A DNA stretch of 64,000 nt, from the NCBI GenBank assembly GCA_009809945.1, contig WTPW01000089.1, positions 568,323-632,322 of the forward strand, read 5' to 3'. This stretch comes from Gigaspora margarita (taxonomy: Eukaryota > Glomeromycota > Glomeromycetes > Diversisporales > Gigasporaceae). The translations under genes and the position numbers were made by a program. The notes under the pieces were generated by a model. The model did not search any database, was not told where the DNA came from, and saw only the letters and a program-made list of their open reading frames with translations. Below are positions 21,604 through 32,999 of this stretch, in pieces (position 1 is the stretch's first letter; each line of letters opens with the position of its first letter).

Positions 21604-22286
21604 ATCCCAAAATGTGTCTCGTCGGGAAAAGGGATCGGAATTATGGAATCAAAGAAATAGCATTTAGGGAAGGTGGACTTCGGGAAAGTGAGCAACAACG
21701 AGCTATAATAGGATAATATTAAAGCGATTTTCCAAGTCTGTTTAGGATTGTTATTAAATTGGAGCAAAAAAATTGTATGATTAACTTTAAATGTAAATTA
21801 TTATGTGTAATTATGCATTCGTCAATGCTAACAGTCACATGATTTTCACGCAGATCACTGGGGTAAAATTTTTCATAGTAAATTGTAACGGTAGGTCCTT
21901 TTCAAACGGCATTTTCAGGGGCTACTCAAAAGAAAATCGCACTCACAAGACTAGGTGCGACAGTTTAGCTACACAAATACTTTCTTGCTTTTTAGGTTTG
22001 AACAAGAAAACAATAAACCTGAAAAGAATTATACCTTCAAAAATAGTCTTTTGTTTCATTTTTTGTAGCATATGCTTCAATGTGATAGAACCTTCTTTCT
22101 TTGAAACTTTTTAGCAAAAACTAATGTACCAGACTGAGATCATAAATTTCTAGAAATAATAGAATGAACCACAATTCTTTTTAAATATAGCTTGCAAGAA
22201 TATATAAACTTTGCACTTTGTAATCATTTGTAGTCTTATTTTAAGCTTATACAGTTCGAGTATTAAAATTTTTTTTAAAAAAGGTA
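21604..22286. other. No credible gene
   Basis: A 103-codon plus frame (21803-22114) has no recognisable motif and no homologous copy. It could be chance in AT-rich DNA, and I leave it uncalled. Confidence 0.35.
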
Positions 22287-22452
22287 CAATCATTCCACAT
22301 TAATATCAACCCCATTAATATCAACCTAAGCCATAAAATGAATTTTTATAAATTTTTATATATTAAAATTTCCTCATATATATCAACTTTAATATAATTC
22401 CTTTGTTAATATCACTATTTTCATATAGGTTGATATAAATGAGAGTAGACTG
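22287..22452. mobile_element. pogo/Tc1-like MITE, TA duplication
   Basis: CAATCATTCCACATTAATAT at the left is mirrored imperfectly by ATATAAATGAGAGTAGACTG at the right, with TA on each side. The interior consists of ATATCAACCT-type words in both orientations. Confidence 0.6.
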
Positions 22453-22454
22453 TA

Positions 22455-23875
22455 TATAGTATAATTTTTTTTTGATAAAAGTTTTTAATTGTACAAGTAA
22501 CTGATAAGTAACAATTAAAATTTTATAATAGGAGGTTTCAAAATTTGCATTTCAAAAAGTAGGATTATACTACAAATATATTGTGTTTACATTATATTAA
22601 TTGTATTAATTCATATAAAAAAAAGGTAAATTTTTGAATTTTAATTTTAAATAAGTCTTTTTTATTTTTTTATTATTAATTTCTTAATATGGAATAATAC
22701 TATTTTTTTGCTCATGAAATCTTTAATCAAATATTAAAAACATTTATTTATCAAAGAAAAAAAATTCTTTAATAGATCAAAACAAATATAATTAATATTT
22801 AACTGCACTTAAAATCCAAGTGATTCACATAACCAAAATTTAAATATTGGACAATTATAGCAAAAATTGCAATTAATTAATTAATTGTAGGTGCATTACT
22901 ATCAATTAATTGAGTCCAAAATAATATTTAATGACCAAAAAAAGCCAATACAGTGAGTTTGCAAAGTGGATTTGCCAATGCTTTTTCTTTTTAGCCCAAG
23001 ATTGTTACAAGATATGGTGAAACCAATGTGGTATTCTTATAAAGTGCACTAGCCAATGCCTTTCCTTCTTCTAATTCTTATTTTTAGATAATAAAACAAA
23101 ACTGCTGTAAAAGCAAAAATGATAATTTTTTGTTGTAAAATATTATAAATTTGTGGTAAAATAAGGTAAAATTTTGTGCTTTTTTGTGGATCAATTTGAT
23201 ATAATTTTGAGCAATTTTGTGGTAATATAAAAAAATTTTTTGATTTGTTGTAGATCTATTTGAAGCAATCTTGTGAGTTAATTCAAACTTTGTAAAATTT
23301 TATAATAGCAGATAAATTTTTTTATTTGTACTATAAAAAGTTCTATATAAAAATATAAAAAAAATTATTGCTATATAAAATATATAAAAAACCCTAAAGT
23401 TCTATGTTTAACTAAAATATCACAATAATTACAATAAAATAATTCATTATTAGCATGAAATATACTCTTATATTCTTAAACCCATGTATGAACAGTAAGT
23501 ATATTGGATTTTTGGTATCTAATAAAAGATATTCTTACAAAAAATAATTTGTTTATGATGCTAATATAAACTTTTGTTTAATAAAAAAATTAAACAATAG
23601 TAGACATTCTAATCCAATATTACTGTTGAAAAAGACCCAAAAAAATTAATTTGATATTTCTAATAAATCTAGAAAGTTATTTGCAAGCATTTCTATTCTT
23701 ACAAAGTTTATTTGTTATTGCTATTTTACCTTCTTATCCAAGAATATAGTTTAATTCAAAGATTCAAAAAACCAAGGTATTACAGTATTTTTAAAGTGCC
23801 CATTTCTAGAAAAATAGTCTATAAATAAATGATAGTAAATGAAAAAAAGCAAATTATATAAAAAATATCAAATTA
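22455..23875. other. Extremely AT-rich spacer
   Basis: No open frame with coding character, RNA gene or clear repeat recognised. The segment marks the start of the gene-free AT-rich compartment. Confidence 0.5.
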
Positions 23876-23890
23876 ATATAATTTATCTAT

Positions 23891-24509
23891 AAGACCTCGG
23901 GGCCAATAGCATAGCGGTTATGCTCTGAGGTTACAAATTGAAAGATTGCCAGTTCAAGTCCTGTGGATGGCGAATGCGAATTTTAATAATTGGTGTAACA
24001 AACTTTGCAGGGCAGAACTTGTTGGTTTGGATCGACGATTTGGGTAACCGAAGTCACGAGACGTAGTGAAGATCATGTAATGAACTCCTGGCGGCGTTTT
24101 CCGACGGACCTTGGCCAGTTGCGGTTAAGTGGTACGGAAAGTCCGGGTTAAAACTGGACAAGAAGACTAAGAAGGACTTACGTCCTACCTAGCCAACTCT
24201 AGGCCGCGGATAAAGTAGTCTGAGTCGAACATTCTTGAATGAGTTGGGGCCCCACAAATATCTACATATATATGTAGTGAGTCNGGTAGTAATAGGAGGA
24301 CCGTGAACCAGAGGGTTTAAATAGGCAACTTCCGTAGTTGGGTTGTAGGTATGGCAGCTAGTGTGGAACCTTTGGGCGGACCACTTAAATTAGGCACCAA
24401 AAGTGCACGTGTGGCTAGTTGTATTCTCATTCATGTAACAAATATTACGTCTTTAATAACTTAATAAAGAATCAAGACAAGGTCTTGGTTGTAAAACGGA
24501 AAAAAAAAT
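23891..24509 (+). mobile_element. Full-length tRNA-derived SINE, 15-bp duplication
   Basis: The 5' part is tRNA-like with RNA polymerase III boxes A (TAGCATAGCGG, 23907-23917) and B (AGTTCAAGTCC, 23951-23961). The acceptor and T stems do not pair properly, so it is not a tRNA gene. A GC-richer body of about 520 bp follows, ending in GTTGTAAAACGG and an A run. ATATAATTTATCTAT flanks both sides exactly (23876-23890 and 24510-24524), the mark of LINE-type target-primed insertion. One unresolved base (n) lies at 24284. A fragment of the same 3' tail occurs at 59948-59990. Confidence 0.92.
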
Positions 24510-24966
24510 ATATAATTTATCTATTTATGAAATAGTATTTTCTAATATTTATTGTTATTTTCATAATATGGCAGCTTTTTATAGATTCATTTTGGCAAAA
24601 GCTTTTACTTTGGCACATCTAGCTATCTACTTTTTATACTAGATATTTGCAAAATAAAAAAAAATCAAGTGAAAAAAAAAAACAAAATAATTGTATACTT
24701 TTGAAGCCATAATACTTTATATAAAATAGCATATTTTTATATTTTTTATATTTTTTGATTTATTTATTTATTTTTTGGTTTTAAATTGCCTGCTTTGGGC
24801 CTAGGTTTATTCAGTTTATATATTGGAAATTACACTTGAATGAAAGTACAACTAGCCATATATACACTTTTGGTATTTAATTTAAGTAGTCTGCCTGAAG
24901 GTTCTACATTATATCACAAAATATTTTAAGTAGCTATATATCAATATATAATGTATAATTATTTTA

Positions 24967-25903
24967 GGGAATTGCTATTTCCACCATAGTTACACAAGTT
25001 TTTCTATTTTTAGAATTAAAATAATATATCTAATTCTACTTCTAACTTTAATCCTAACCCTAACCCTAGTACTAAAAATTAATAAGTAAACCTTCTTTGG
25101 CTTCTAATTTAAAGTTGTAGAGCTCATTTCCCTGATTATAATGGTAGTTAAATCATCAAAATCGGCCCAGTGGATCCCACGATACTTGGGATCAAAGAAG
25201 AGAACATAAGGATCGGCAAATTCACTGTTATACAAAGCTAGAAAAGGCTATCAAACGAAAAATCATGATTTTCGCAGAATTTTATTATAATAATTGGCTT
25301 TGGGCTCTTAAGTAAAGTTATTCTTTGACTCAAAAAAAATGCTAGTTTCTTAAGACGTAATTTATTATTTTCTTAATAAAATTTTTCATTACGATAAAAA
25401 AACGTTTCAAAACGTATGTAAAGAAAACAAATCAAAGTTAGAAAAAAGCTGTTCAATGAAAAATCGTGATTTGCGCAGAATTTTATTATCACAATTGACT
25501 TGGCTCTTAAGTAAACTTGTTTTTTGGCTCAAAAAAATGCTAGTTTCTTAAGACAAGTTTTATTATTTTCTTAGTAAAATTTTTCACTACAATAAAAAAC
25601 GTTTCAAAACGTATATAAAGAAAATGAATAGTTTGTGTAACAGTGAATTTGCCAATCCTTATGTTCTCTTCTTTGATCCCAAGTATCTTGGGATCCACTG
25701 GGCCGATTTTGATGATTTAACTACCATTAGAATCAGAAAAATGAGCTCTACAACTTTTAATCAGAAGCCAAAGAAAGTTTACTTATTAGTTTTTAGTACT
25801 AGGTTTAGGGTTAGGATTAAAGTTAGAAATAGAATTAGATATATTATTTTAATTCTAAAAATAGAAAATCTTGTGTAACCATGGTGGAAATAGCAAAATA
25901 CCC
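24967..25903. mobile_element. Long-TIR element, 8-bp duplication
   Basis: The inverted arms are about 280 bp and roughly 90% alike by eye, starting GGGAATTGCTATTTCCACC. TTATTTTA flanks both ends (24959-24966 and 25904-25911). The arms include CCTAACCCTAACCCTAG, telomere-like, and the module AAATCGGCCCAGTGGATCCC also seen at 34898-35745. The interior is a direct repeat of about 190 bp (25237-25430 and 25436-25622). No transposase. An 84-codon frame at 25624-25878 lies in the right arm and is incidental. Confidence 0.93.
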
Positions 25904-26150
25904 TTATTTTATATTGATTAAAATTAAACATTATATATTAATTAACTTGTTATAAATTGATATATATCTATAATTGATAAATATTATAACTAAAATATAA
26001 ATTGTTATACATTTGCTAATCAATTATTATCGTATTCATTAGTAGTTTTGAAATGTTTCAAAATATAGTATTAAAATTTTTAGCAAGATTGGAAAACATT
26101 TTATTATTTAGTTTTTAATTTTTATATTCAACAAAAAAATTAAAATTTTT

Positions 26151-27079
26151 TTTTTTTTTTTAGTATTTTCTACCAGTTGATTTAGATTTAGAGATTTTAC
26201 TGCCAATGGCATATACTGTTTTTATTAACCGTAGCTCCCTTATATGCATAACCTGCATACTGTCTAACCCAGAAATGCTCCAGAGGTGCAGGTCCCACAT
26301 CTTTGTCTTTTTAGTACCCCTAGTTTTTAGATAATATCTGCTATAGCTTTACCTATATATTTGCAGTCAGGGCGAACCATTAAACTGCTACTATTACTTT
26401 GCCCTTATGAAGTTCCCAGACCCCAGTACTCTATTCCTTCATCTTCATGAGTATACTCCAGTAATTCACAAAACTCCTAATCCAGATACCCAGAAAGATT
26501 GGTTAGGGGAGTGACAAAAATCAGGTGATTTTTTAAGGAGGGGGTAAAAATGTTGAAATTATATATAGGAACCTGATCAAATTTATATTAAGGAGGGGAG
26601 AGGAGGGTAGGCCTCTAATAAAAAATAATCAGGTGATTAATGACACAGCCCTTAGCCAGGCTTTAGAATGCCTTTATGGTCACCCTTTCCTTGGTTCATG
26701 CTTTTGTAACACATGACCTTTTTTTCCAGTACAGCTCTAGCGGTCTGGTTGGTGAGAACCTATACCCAAAAGTTCTAACATCAGATTTCCTGGAACCCAA
26801 TCCAAATCCATTTTATAATACTGTCGAAAGTTTGGCTTCTTCACTCAGGTCTTGTCAAACGAGTTCTGATCTTCAGGTTCTCAGGCATTACACGATCCTA
26901 TTTCTAGGATCTCCCATTTCAATGATATAACCCAAGTTACAGATCTTTGCATGATCCAGTCTATCGACAAAGATCAGTTCAGTAATTTTAATTTTTGAAC
27001 CAGCGCCAAGTAGGATTCGAACTCACAACCTGCTGCTTGGAGGTGACAACTTAACCACTATCCTAAGTTGCCACACCCT
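26151..27079 (-). mobile_element. Retroelement with tRNA-like head, minus strand
   Basis: On the minus strand it begins near 27079 with GTGTGGCAACTTAGGATAGT, an A-box-like start, and has B box AGTTCGAATCC (27010-27020). It ends in a poly(A) tail seen as T run 26146-26161. AATTAAAATTTTT lies on both sides (from 26138 and from 27080), a target duplication of 13-14 bp. The body (26200-26990) is GC-richer than its surroundings and shares short blocks with 44440-44960, for example ACTCAGGTCTTGTCAAACGA with ACTCAGAACTTGCCAAATGG. It could be a long SINE or a tRNA-headed truncated LINE. No open frame. Confidence 0.75.
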
Positions 27080-27640
27080 AATTAAAATTTTTTAAAAAAT
27101 ATATTTAATAAATATAAAAATTATAAGTTAAATAATAAGAAGTTTTTAAATTTTAATAACAATTTTGAAATATGTATATTTTAATCTAACAATAATTATC
27201 AATTTACATAGTAAGGAAAGTGTAGTTTATTATATAATTTCAAGAGAGAGAAAGGAAAGTTAGCAGTCTATCATGTCTATATATTATATCTATGAATTAT
27301 TATTGGCTGCTAATTTGATCATAGGGGGGAAGGAGATATAACCCTCTAATAAAATAATATAATAAATAGCACTTTTCTAAAATCTAGACTTAATATGTAG
27401 CAACTATCTACAATTAACAAAAATTGATTTTATATAAAAATAAACTATTCCAATTTTTTGTATAAATTTTTGTCCAAACAGATAGTCTATTTTTAGAAAA
27501 ATATAGCAAATAGTAATTACAAACTTTAGATTATATAAGTTATAATTTTGAAATTTAATAGCTAGTAAAATTTTACAAAAATTTGATTTTTTTTTAATTT
27601 AGTAATTAGAATATTAATTAAGAATTATTACTTTTTATAT

Positions 27641-28530
27641 AAGAAGAAAGGGTACTACTATAAATATTTGACCCCCAGTAACTTCCTAGAGTTAATTTGT
27701 AATGCTTAAAATTTTTAGTGCATAAAAAGTTTCACAGATATAGATCATTCATATTTTTTGTAACCAATAAACCTCTATATCAGAATATCATATGATTATA
27801 AAGTTTATACATTTTTACATATAGTAATTACCTCCAAATTTTTAAATAAAAATATCTTCACATCAATATGATCAATTTTAATATTTGATAGCTCTTTTAA
27901 TTCTACATATATATAGAATTAAAAAGAGCCATCGAGTATTAAAATTATGTTGATGCTAAAATATTTTTATTTAAAATTTAGTTAATTATTGATATTGAAA
28001 AGGTAATAAAATAAAAATTTTTAAAAAATTTAAATGCATATATTTTAATAATCATGAGATCAATTTTAAAATTTAAGGGTTCTTTTACATTCTATATGCA
28101 TGTAGAATTCAAAAAAGCCTTTAAACATTAAAATTGATCACAAAATTATTATCAAATATTTTTATTTAAATTTTGTTAGAATCAAATAATTATTTAATAA
28201 TATTTTGAGACCAGCCTAGCCCATATCAATGTTTGAGGCCTCTTTTGAATTCTACAAAACTATAGAAATCAAAAGAGTCCTTAAACATTGAGATTGACTA
28301 TATCATTTTCAGAAAATTTTATTCATTTAAAAAAAAAAAGTGGGCTATGATATATGTTCGTAATAAGTATGGCAATTTTTATTATAGGTGCCCAACACAA
28401 ATGTTTTATTCTACAAAAAGTATGAATAATCAGCTTTTATGATATTCTTTTGCTAAAAAAAAATTCAAATTGCTTCAAATTTTCTATAAAAAGTTACCTG
28501 GAGTCAGATATTTATAGCAGGTATAATAAA
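27641..28530. mobile_element. TIR element holding an array of palindromes
   Basis: GGGTACTACTATAAATATTT at the left is mirrored near 28500-28520. Inside are at least three palindromic units (about 27870-27960, 28060-28140, 28225-28310). Each pairs a TTTAATRTTTGA/GGCTCTTTT arm around a GAATTCTACA...TGTAGAATTC core. Non-coding. The core recurs in the element at 57181-58530. Confidence 0.75.
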
Positions 28531-28872
28531 GAGATATATTATGATAAATTAGGATATCTTATATTTCTATAACTAGAATCAAATAAAATTTATATTATTT
28601 GATTCCTATTAATAAGAGGAATCAAATAATATAAATTTTATCTAATTTTGATTACTGAAATACAAGATATTTTAATTTGTCAAAATATCTCTATTTATAA
28701 TATTAAATACAAAAGAATATTGTGATGAATTAAGAATATTTTGTGTTCTCATGATCAGAATAATAAAATTAATATTATTTAATTTTTTTCATTAAAAGAA
28801 ATCAAATAGTATAAATTTTATCTAATTCTAATTATAGAAATACAAGATATTCTTGATTTGCTATAATACCTC
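28530..28872. mobile_element. Two foldback MITEs of family A
   Basis: 28530-28693 and 28712-28872 are each almost fully self-complementary. The pattern is GAGATAT..., CTAGAATCAAATAAAATTTA, a short AGGAATC-type loop, and the mirror image. Further copies lie at 38111-38697, 45381-45711, 55278-55455, 55487-55631 and about 55985-56106. Confidence 0.8.
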
Positions 28873-30167
28873 ACAGTTAATTTTTTGTTACTTTTTATAA
28901 AATTATCATTCAGTATTCAAAACTGAATAATTTTTGGTATCATTTGACTCAGTTCAATAAAACAACAAATAATATCAAAATTATATAACTTTGATTATAT
29001 TATTATATAATATAATTAAAAATATTTTAATCTTATTATAATAAGAACCTAAAGAACTCTAATATAACTTAGATATACTACTAAAAAAGAAAATTTTGTA
29101 TAGAAATTTATCAAATATTGCAATTTTATATAGCTAATAGTCTATTTTATATATCTATTTGGCTAAAATTATACAAACTATATACAAACTCAGATCTAAG
29201 TTATATCAAAGTTTGTTAGGGTCCTGTTATAATACTCCCTTTACTCTTATATTTTGATAGTAAAAAATATTTAATACTAGTATATTTTTAATATTCTAAG
29301 TAAATTGTATAATTTTTTTAACTATTGGAATCATATAATTTGAGATAATTATATTTATTTTGTATAGACTAGTCTGAGTTTATTAAAAATTTTTAATATA
29401 ATTAAATAATTATTTTATATATATAAATTTGCTAAAAAAGATTTTTTAATATTCTAATTTTTTTAATACTATTTTTTTTTTTATTTCAAAGTGTTTATTT
29501 AGATATAGGATTTATTTAACTGGTCTGTTCAAAAGTTCTATGCTAGTATATTTGCAACCCAACATGAATTAAAACTCCAGACATCTTTCATATAGAACAT
29601 ATATTTTTTAGCAAATTAGTTAAAATTTATACCAAGGTTCAAATTCAAAATTTGGCAAATTGGTATTAATTTAAATAAAGGTTACATTTTTGAGTTTTGG
29701 TAAAACATTTAAAATTTTGTATTGTTATATTTAATATTTTGTCGATTTATCCTTTTTTGGAGAGGATTGCTTAATAAAAATATTTATTTATTGATTTTTT
29801 TAAATGGCAAAAATAAAGTAGCAAGTGTGACCCTCATATGATCAACTAATCATATTCATAATTAGTAATTGTATATAAAACTTTTTTCATTAATTAAATA
29901 TTTTTTTATTGTTGTTGTTTCACTTTTGCTTTACTTTTCTACTTACAATAATTTTTTTTTTAGCTTGTTGTCTTTTGGATTTGGTTTCATATTGGTATCA
30001 TTATTGGTATTATCATAGTATCGTAGTTTTTTGAGGTTCTGTAAGGGTACTGACATTATTAAATAATATTTTAGAGAGTGGGAGGTCAACCAAAACCTTA
30101 CCTTATATATAAAAATTATAGCCAATCAAATTTAGCTAAATATATTACCTAGGAGTAGGGGGTAAAC
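28873..30167. other. AT-rich repeat remnants
   Basis: No gene. The 30040-30167 part matches 63060-63190 in inverted orientation, so it is a repeat fragment. The short minus frame 29943-30125 lies largely inside that repeat. Confidence 0.45.
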
Positions 30168-30175
30168 CTCTATAG

Positions 30176-30607
30176 TAGAGTGACTAGCACAGTTAAACAA
30201 TTTGGCATGCCACTAGCATGTCACAATATATTTTATATAAATATTAGCAAAATATTTATTGTATATTATTACAGTCAACCTCTATATATACACACTCTAT
30301 AAATATATACCTTCTATAATTGCATCGTATATTTCAGTCCCAACTAATAATAACAATTATAATATTGCTCTTTATAAATACACACCCTCTACAAATACAT
30401 ATTTATGATCAGTCCCAAGAGGTGTATATATAGAGTTTGACTGTACTTTACTTTTTGTTAGCCAATTAAATTATTTAAATAAGTTTAAAATGTAATTTTA
30501 CTAATAATGGCATGCCTAATAGGTTTTAAAAATTTGGCATGCCATGGATATGGCATGACCTAGCATGCCACAATGGCATGCCCAAGGGTGGCATACCAGT
30601 CACCCTA
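30176..30607. mobile_element. hAT-like element, host of a nested MITE
   Basis: Ends TAGAGTGACTAGCA and TACCAGTCACCCTA are inverted with few mismatches. CTCTATAG lies at 30168-30175 and 30608-30615. GGCATGCCA palindromes repeat near both ends, probably transposase-binding-type subterminal repeats. A pogo-like MITE is inserted within. Confidence 0.9.
30272..30443. mobile_element. pogo/Tc1-like MITE nested in hAT-like element
   Basis: CAGTCAACCTCTATATATAC and GTATATATAGAGTTTGACTG are inverted ends with TA on both sides. Interior words such as CTCTATAAATATATAC repeat. Same terminus type as 61208-62584. Confidence 0.85.
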
Positions 30608-30999
30608 CTCTATAGTAAATGGATATTAGGTAATAAATATTAGCGCTCTAACTAACAAATTGCCAATAAAGCAACTCCAATAAGGTTTTTTTATAATTAA
30701 GGCTGCACACATAAATAAAATTGTTCTCATAACCTGGCCAGTAGATTTTTTTAAAAAAAATCAAATGTTATTTTATATTAAATTAGTGATGCAACCCTTA
30801 TATAATCATATGATTGGGCAATCATTTTTAAAATTGATGATCAAAATCACTACTTCTAAGATATGTAGTTTTTTTATTATTTGTATTTTTTTTTTTTTTT
30901 GAACTTATACTTTTTTTTTTTGAGATTTGTTTTCTAGAAAAACTTAGTGGAAATAGGAGAAGCGCTAATGGGATGAAATTTTTTTTAAGTTACTGCCCA

Positions 31000-32120
31000 A
31001 CTTCTAGTACCTTATTGGTAAGCACTTTTTTTTAATCTTTTGCCATTTTTTATAGATTTTTACTAATTTTTGGAATTGGTAAACTTTTAATAATTTGTTG
31101 GTGAACTTCTTTATGAACTTTTCTTTGCACTTTTGGAAACTTTCTTATAGCTTTCAGCAACGTTTTTGGAATTTTTTGATGAACTCTTGTGGACTTTTGG
31201 CATTTTTTGTTGAATTCTCTTGAAAACCTTTAGCATTTTCTAGTAAATTCTTGTGAATTTTTGGCATTTTTTAGTGAGTTCTCTTGGGACATTTGGTATT
31301 TTTTGGTAAATAACTCTTTTGGTTTGTTTGGTAATTTCTTTTGAAAACTTTTGTATTTTCTGATAAAATTTTCTTGTAGACTTTTGACATTTTTTATTGA
31401 AATCTTTTTGTAAACTTTCGGCATGTTTTAGTGAATTCTTTTGGAACTTTTGGTAAACTTTTCTTGTGTTTTGCTATTTTTTGGTGAACTTTTCTTGGGG
31501 CTTTTAGTATTTTTTAGTGATCTCTTTTTGTAGGCTTTTAGCATTTTTGGAAAACTTTTTTTAGAACTTTAGACATTTGTTTGATAAATTTTTGTGGACT
31601 TTTGGTATTTTTTGGTACCCCTTTTTTGTAGTCTTTTAGCATTTTTGGTAAACTTTCTTGTGGACTTTTGGTATTTGGTGAACTTTTCTTGTGACTTTTA
31701 GTATTTTTTGGTAATTTTTTTTATACTTTCAGTATTTCTTGGTGAGCTTTTCTTGGAACTTCAATATTTGTTTGGTAAATTCTTTTTGTGAACTTTTGGT
31801 ATTTTTGGTGAACTCTTCTTGTGGACTTTTAGTATTTATATAGTGAATTTTCTTGAAACTTCTAGCATTTGTTTGATGACCTTTTTTTGTGAAGTATCAG
31901 CATTTTTTGGTAAATAATTCTCTTAGAACCTTTAGTATTTTTTGGTGAACTTTTATAGACTTTTGGCATTTTTTGGTAAACTTTTCTTGTGTAATTTTGA
32001 TATTTTTTAATTAACTCTTGTAGACTTTTAGCATTTTTTAGTGAATTCTTCTAGGATTTTTGGTGAATTTTTTTATTTTTTAGAAAATTCTCTTTGGTGA
32101 ATTCTCTTGAACTTTTGGCT
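31000..32120. repeat. Degenerate T-rich satellite, about 35-bp units
   Basis: Units resembling TTTTTGGTGAACTTTTCTTG followed by TGGACTTTTGGTA repeat some thirty times with much variation. A minus-strand frame (31230-31424), rich in Lys, Gln and Ser, is simply the reading of this satellite. Confidence 0.85.
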
Positions 32121-32139
32121 TTTTTGATAAATTATGTAA

Positions 32140-32640
32140 AAATTTTTTTCTTATAAAAAATTTTTTTAATTCGATATATAAAATATATATTTAAAAATTT
32201 TATATAATATTTTTTATACTTTTACATGCTCTTCTTTTTTCAAGGTTTTGAATTCTTTTGTTAGGTTTAGAAGTAGGTGTTTTTTACATTTTTGCAGATC
32301 TTGAATTCTTTATTAGTTTTAGAATTAGATATTTTATACTATTGTTATTCTGTTATAGATTCAGAATTTTATTTATTTATTTTTTTTTAATCATATTTTT
32401 TTTGATATCATAGTTATTTTGATCGAACACATCAGGAAATTTTTTATATAGATAAACATCGATATATAACAATTAATTGATATATATATCGATTAAAAAT
32501 TAATGATACATATCAATAAATTAGTTATATATTGATATATATCTATAACCAATATATAGTGTAAATAAATATAAATCGCTATATACCTATTAATCGATTT
32601 TTATTGTATTTATTGAAACTAATATATAGTGATACTATAG
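32140..32640. repeat. ATCGATATATAT-type repeats and a duplicated block
   Basis: ATCGATATATATC and close variants recur between 32440 and 32640, as they do at 34620-34830 and 63410-63580. The stretch 32230-32420 (TTGTTAGGTTTAGAAGTAGG... CTGTTATAGATTCAGAATTT) is a direct match of 35800-35920. Confidence 0.6.
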
Positions 32641-32999
32641 CGATTAATGAATATTAATCTTGCTTCCTTGTGTTCTGATGTATCTCATATTACCAGTTAT
32701 ATAATATACCAGATCCAGATTTTTATTTTTTTTATTTTGATTCTCGATCTATATTTTTCTATTTTAACTATTTTTATTTTGATTTTATATTTTTTTTCGA
32801 TTTTTTTGATTTATTTTATTTTTTTTATTTATTTATTTTTTTTTGTAATTATTTCATTTTATATTTATTTTTTTTTGTATTATTTCATTTTATATTTATT
32901 TTTTTTTTTTTTATTTTGTTTTATATTATTTTTTTTTTTGTATTTAGTTTTAGGTATGTCAACTTGTGTTTACAAATATTTCTTTTTTCTATTTGTATT

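Noticed and set aside
21803..22114. 103-codon plus frame
   Set aside because: No motif, no second copy and ordinary AT-rich composition; too weak to call, though not excluded.
23891..23975. tRNA gene
   Set aside because: A and B boxes are present but the acceptor and T stems do not pair. A long body, A tail and target duplication show a SINE. The same holds for 60160-60245 and 27000-27079.
25055..25080. Telomere or subtelomere
   Set aside because: Only two or three CCCTAA units, inside a TIR element and repeated in its other arm; not a terminal array.
25624..25878. 84-codon plus frame
   Set aside because: It is the right arm of a long-TIR element; the left arm has the same DNA inverted, which is explained by the repeat.
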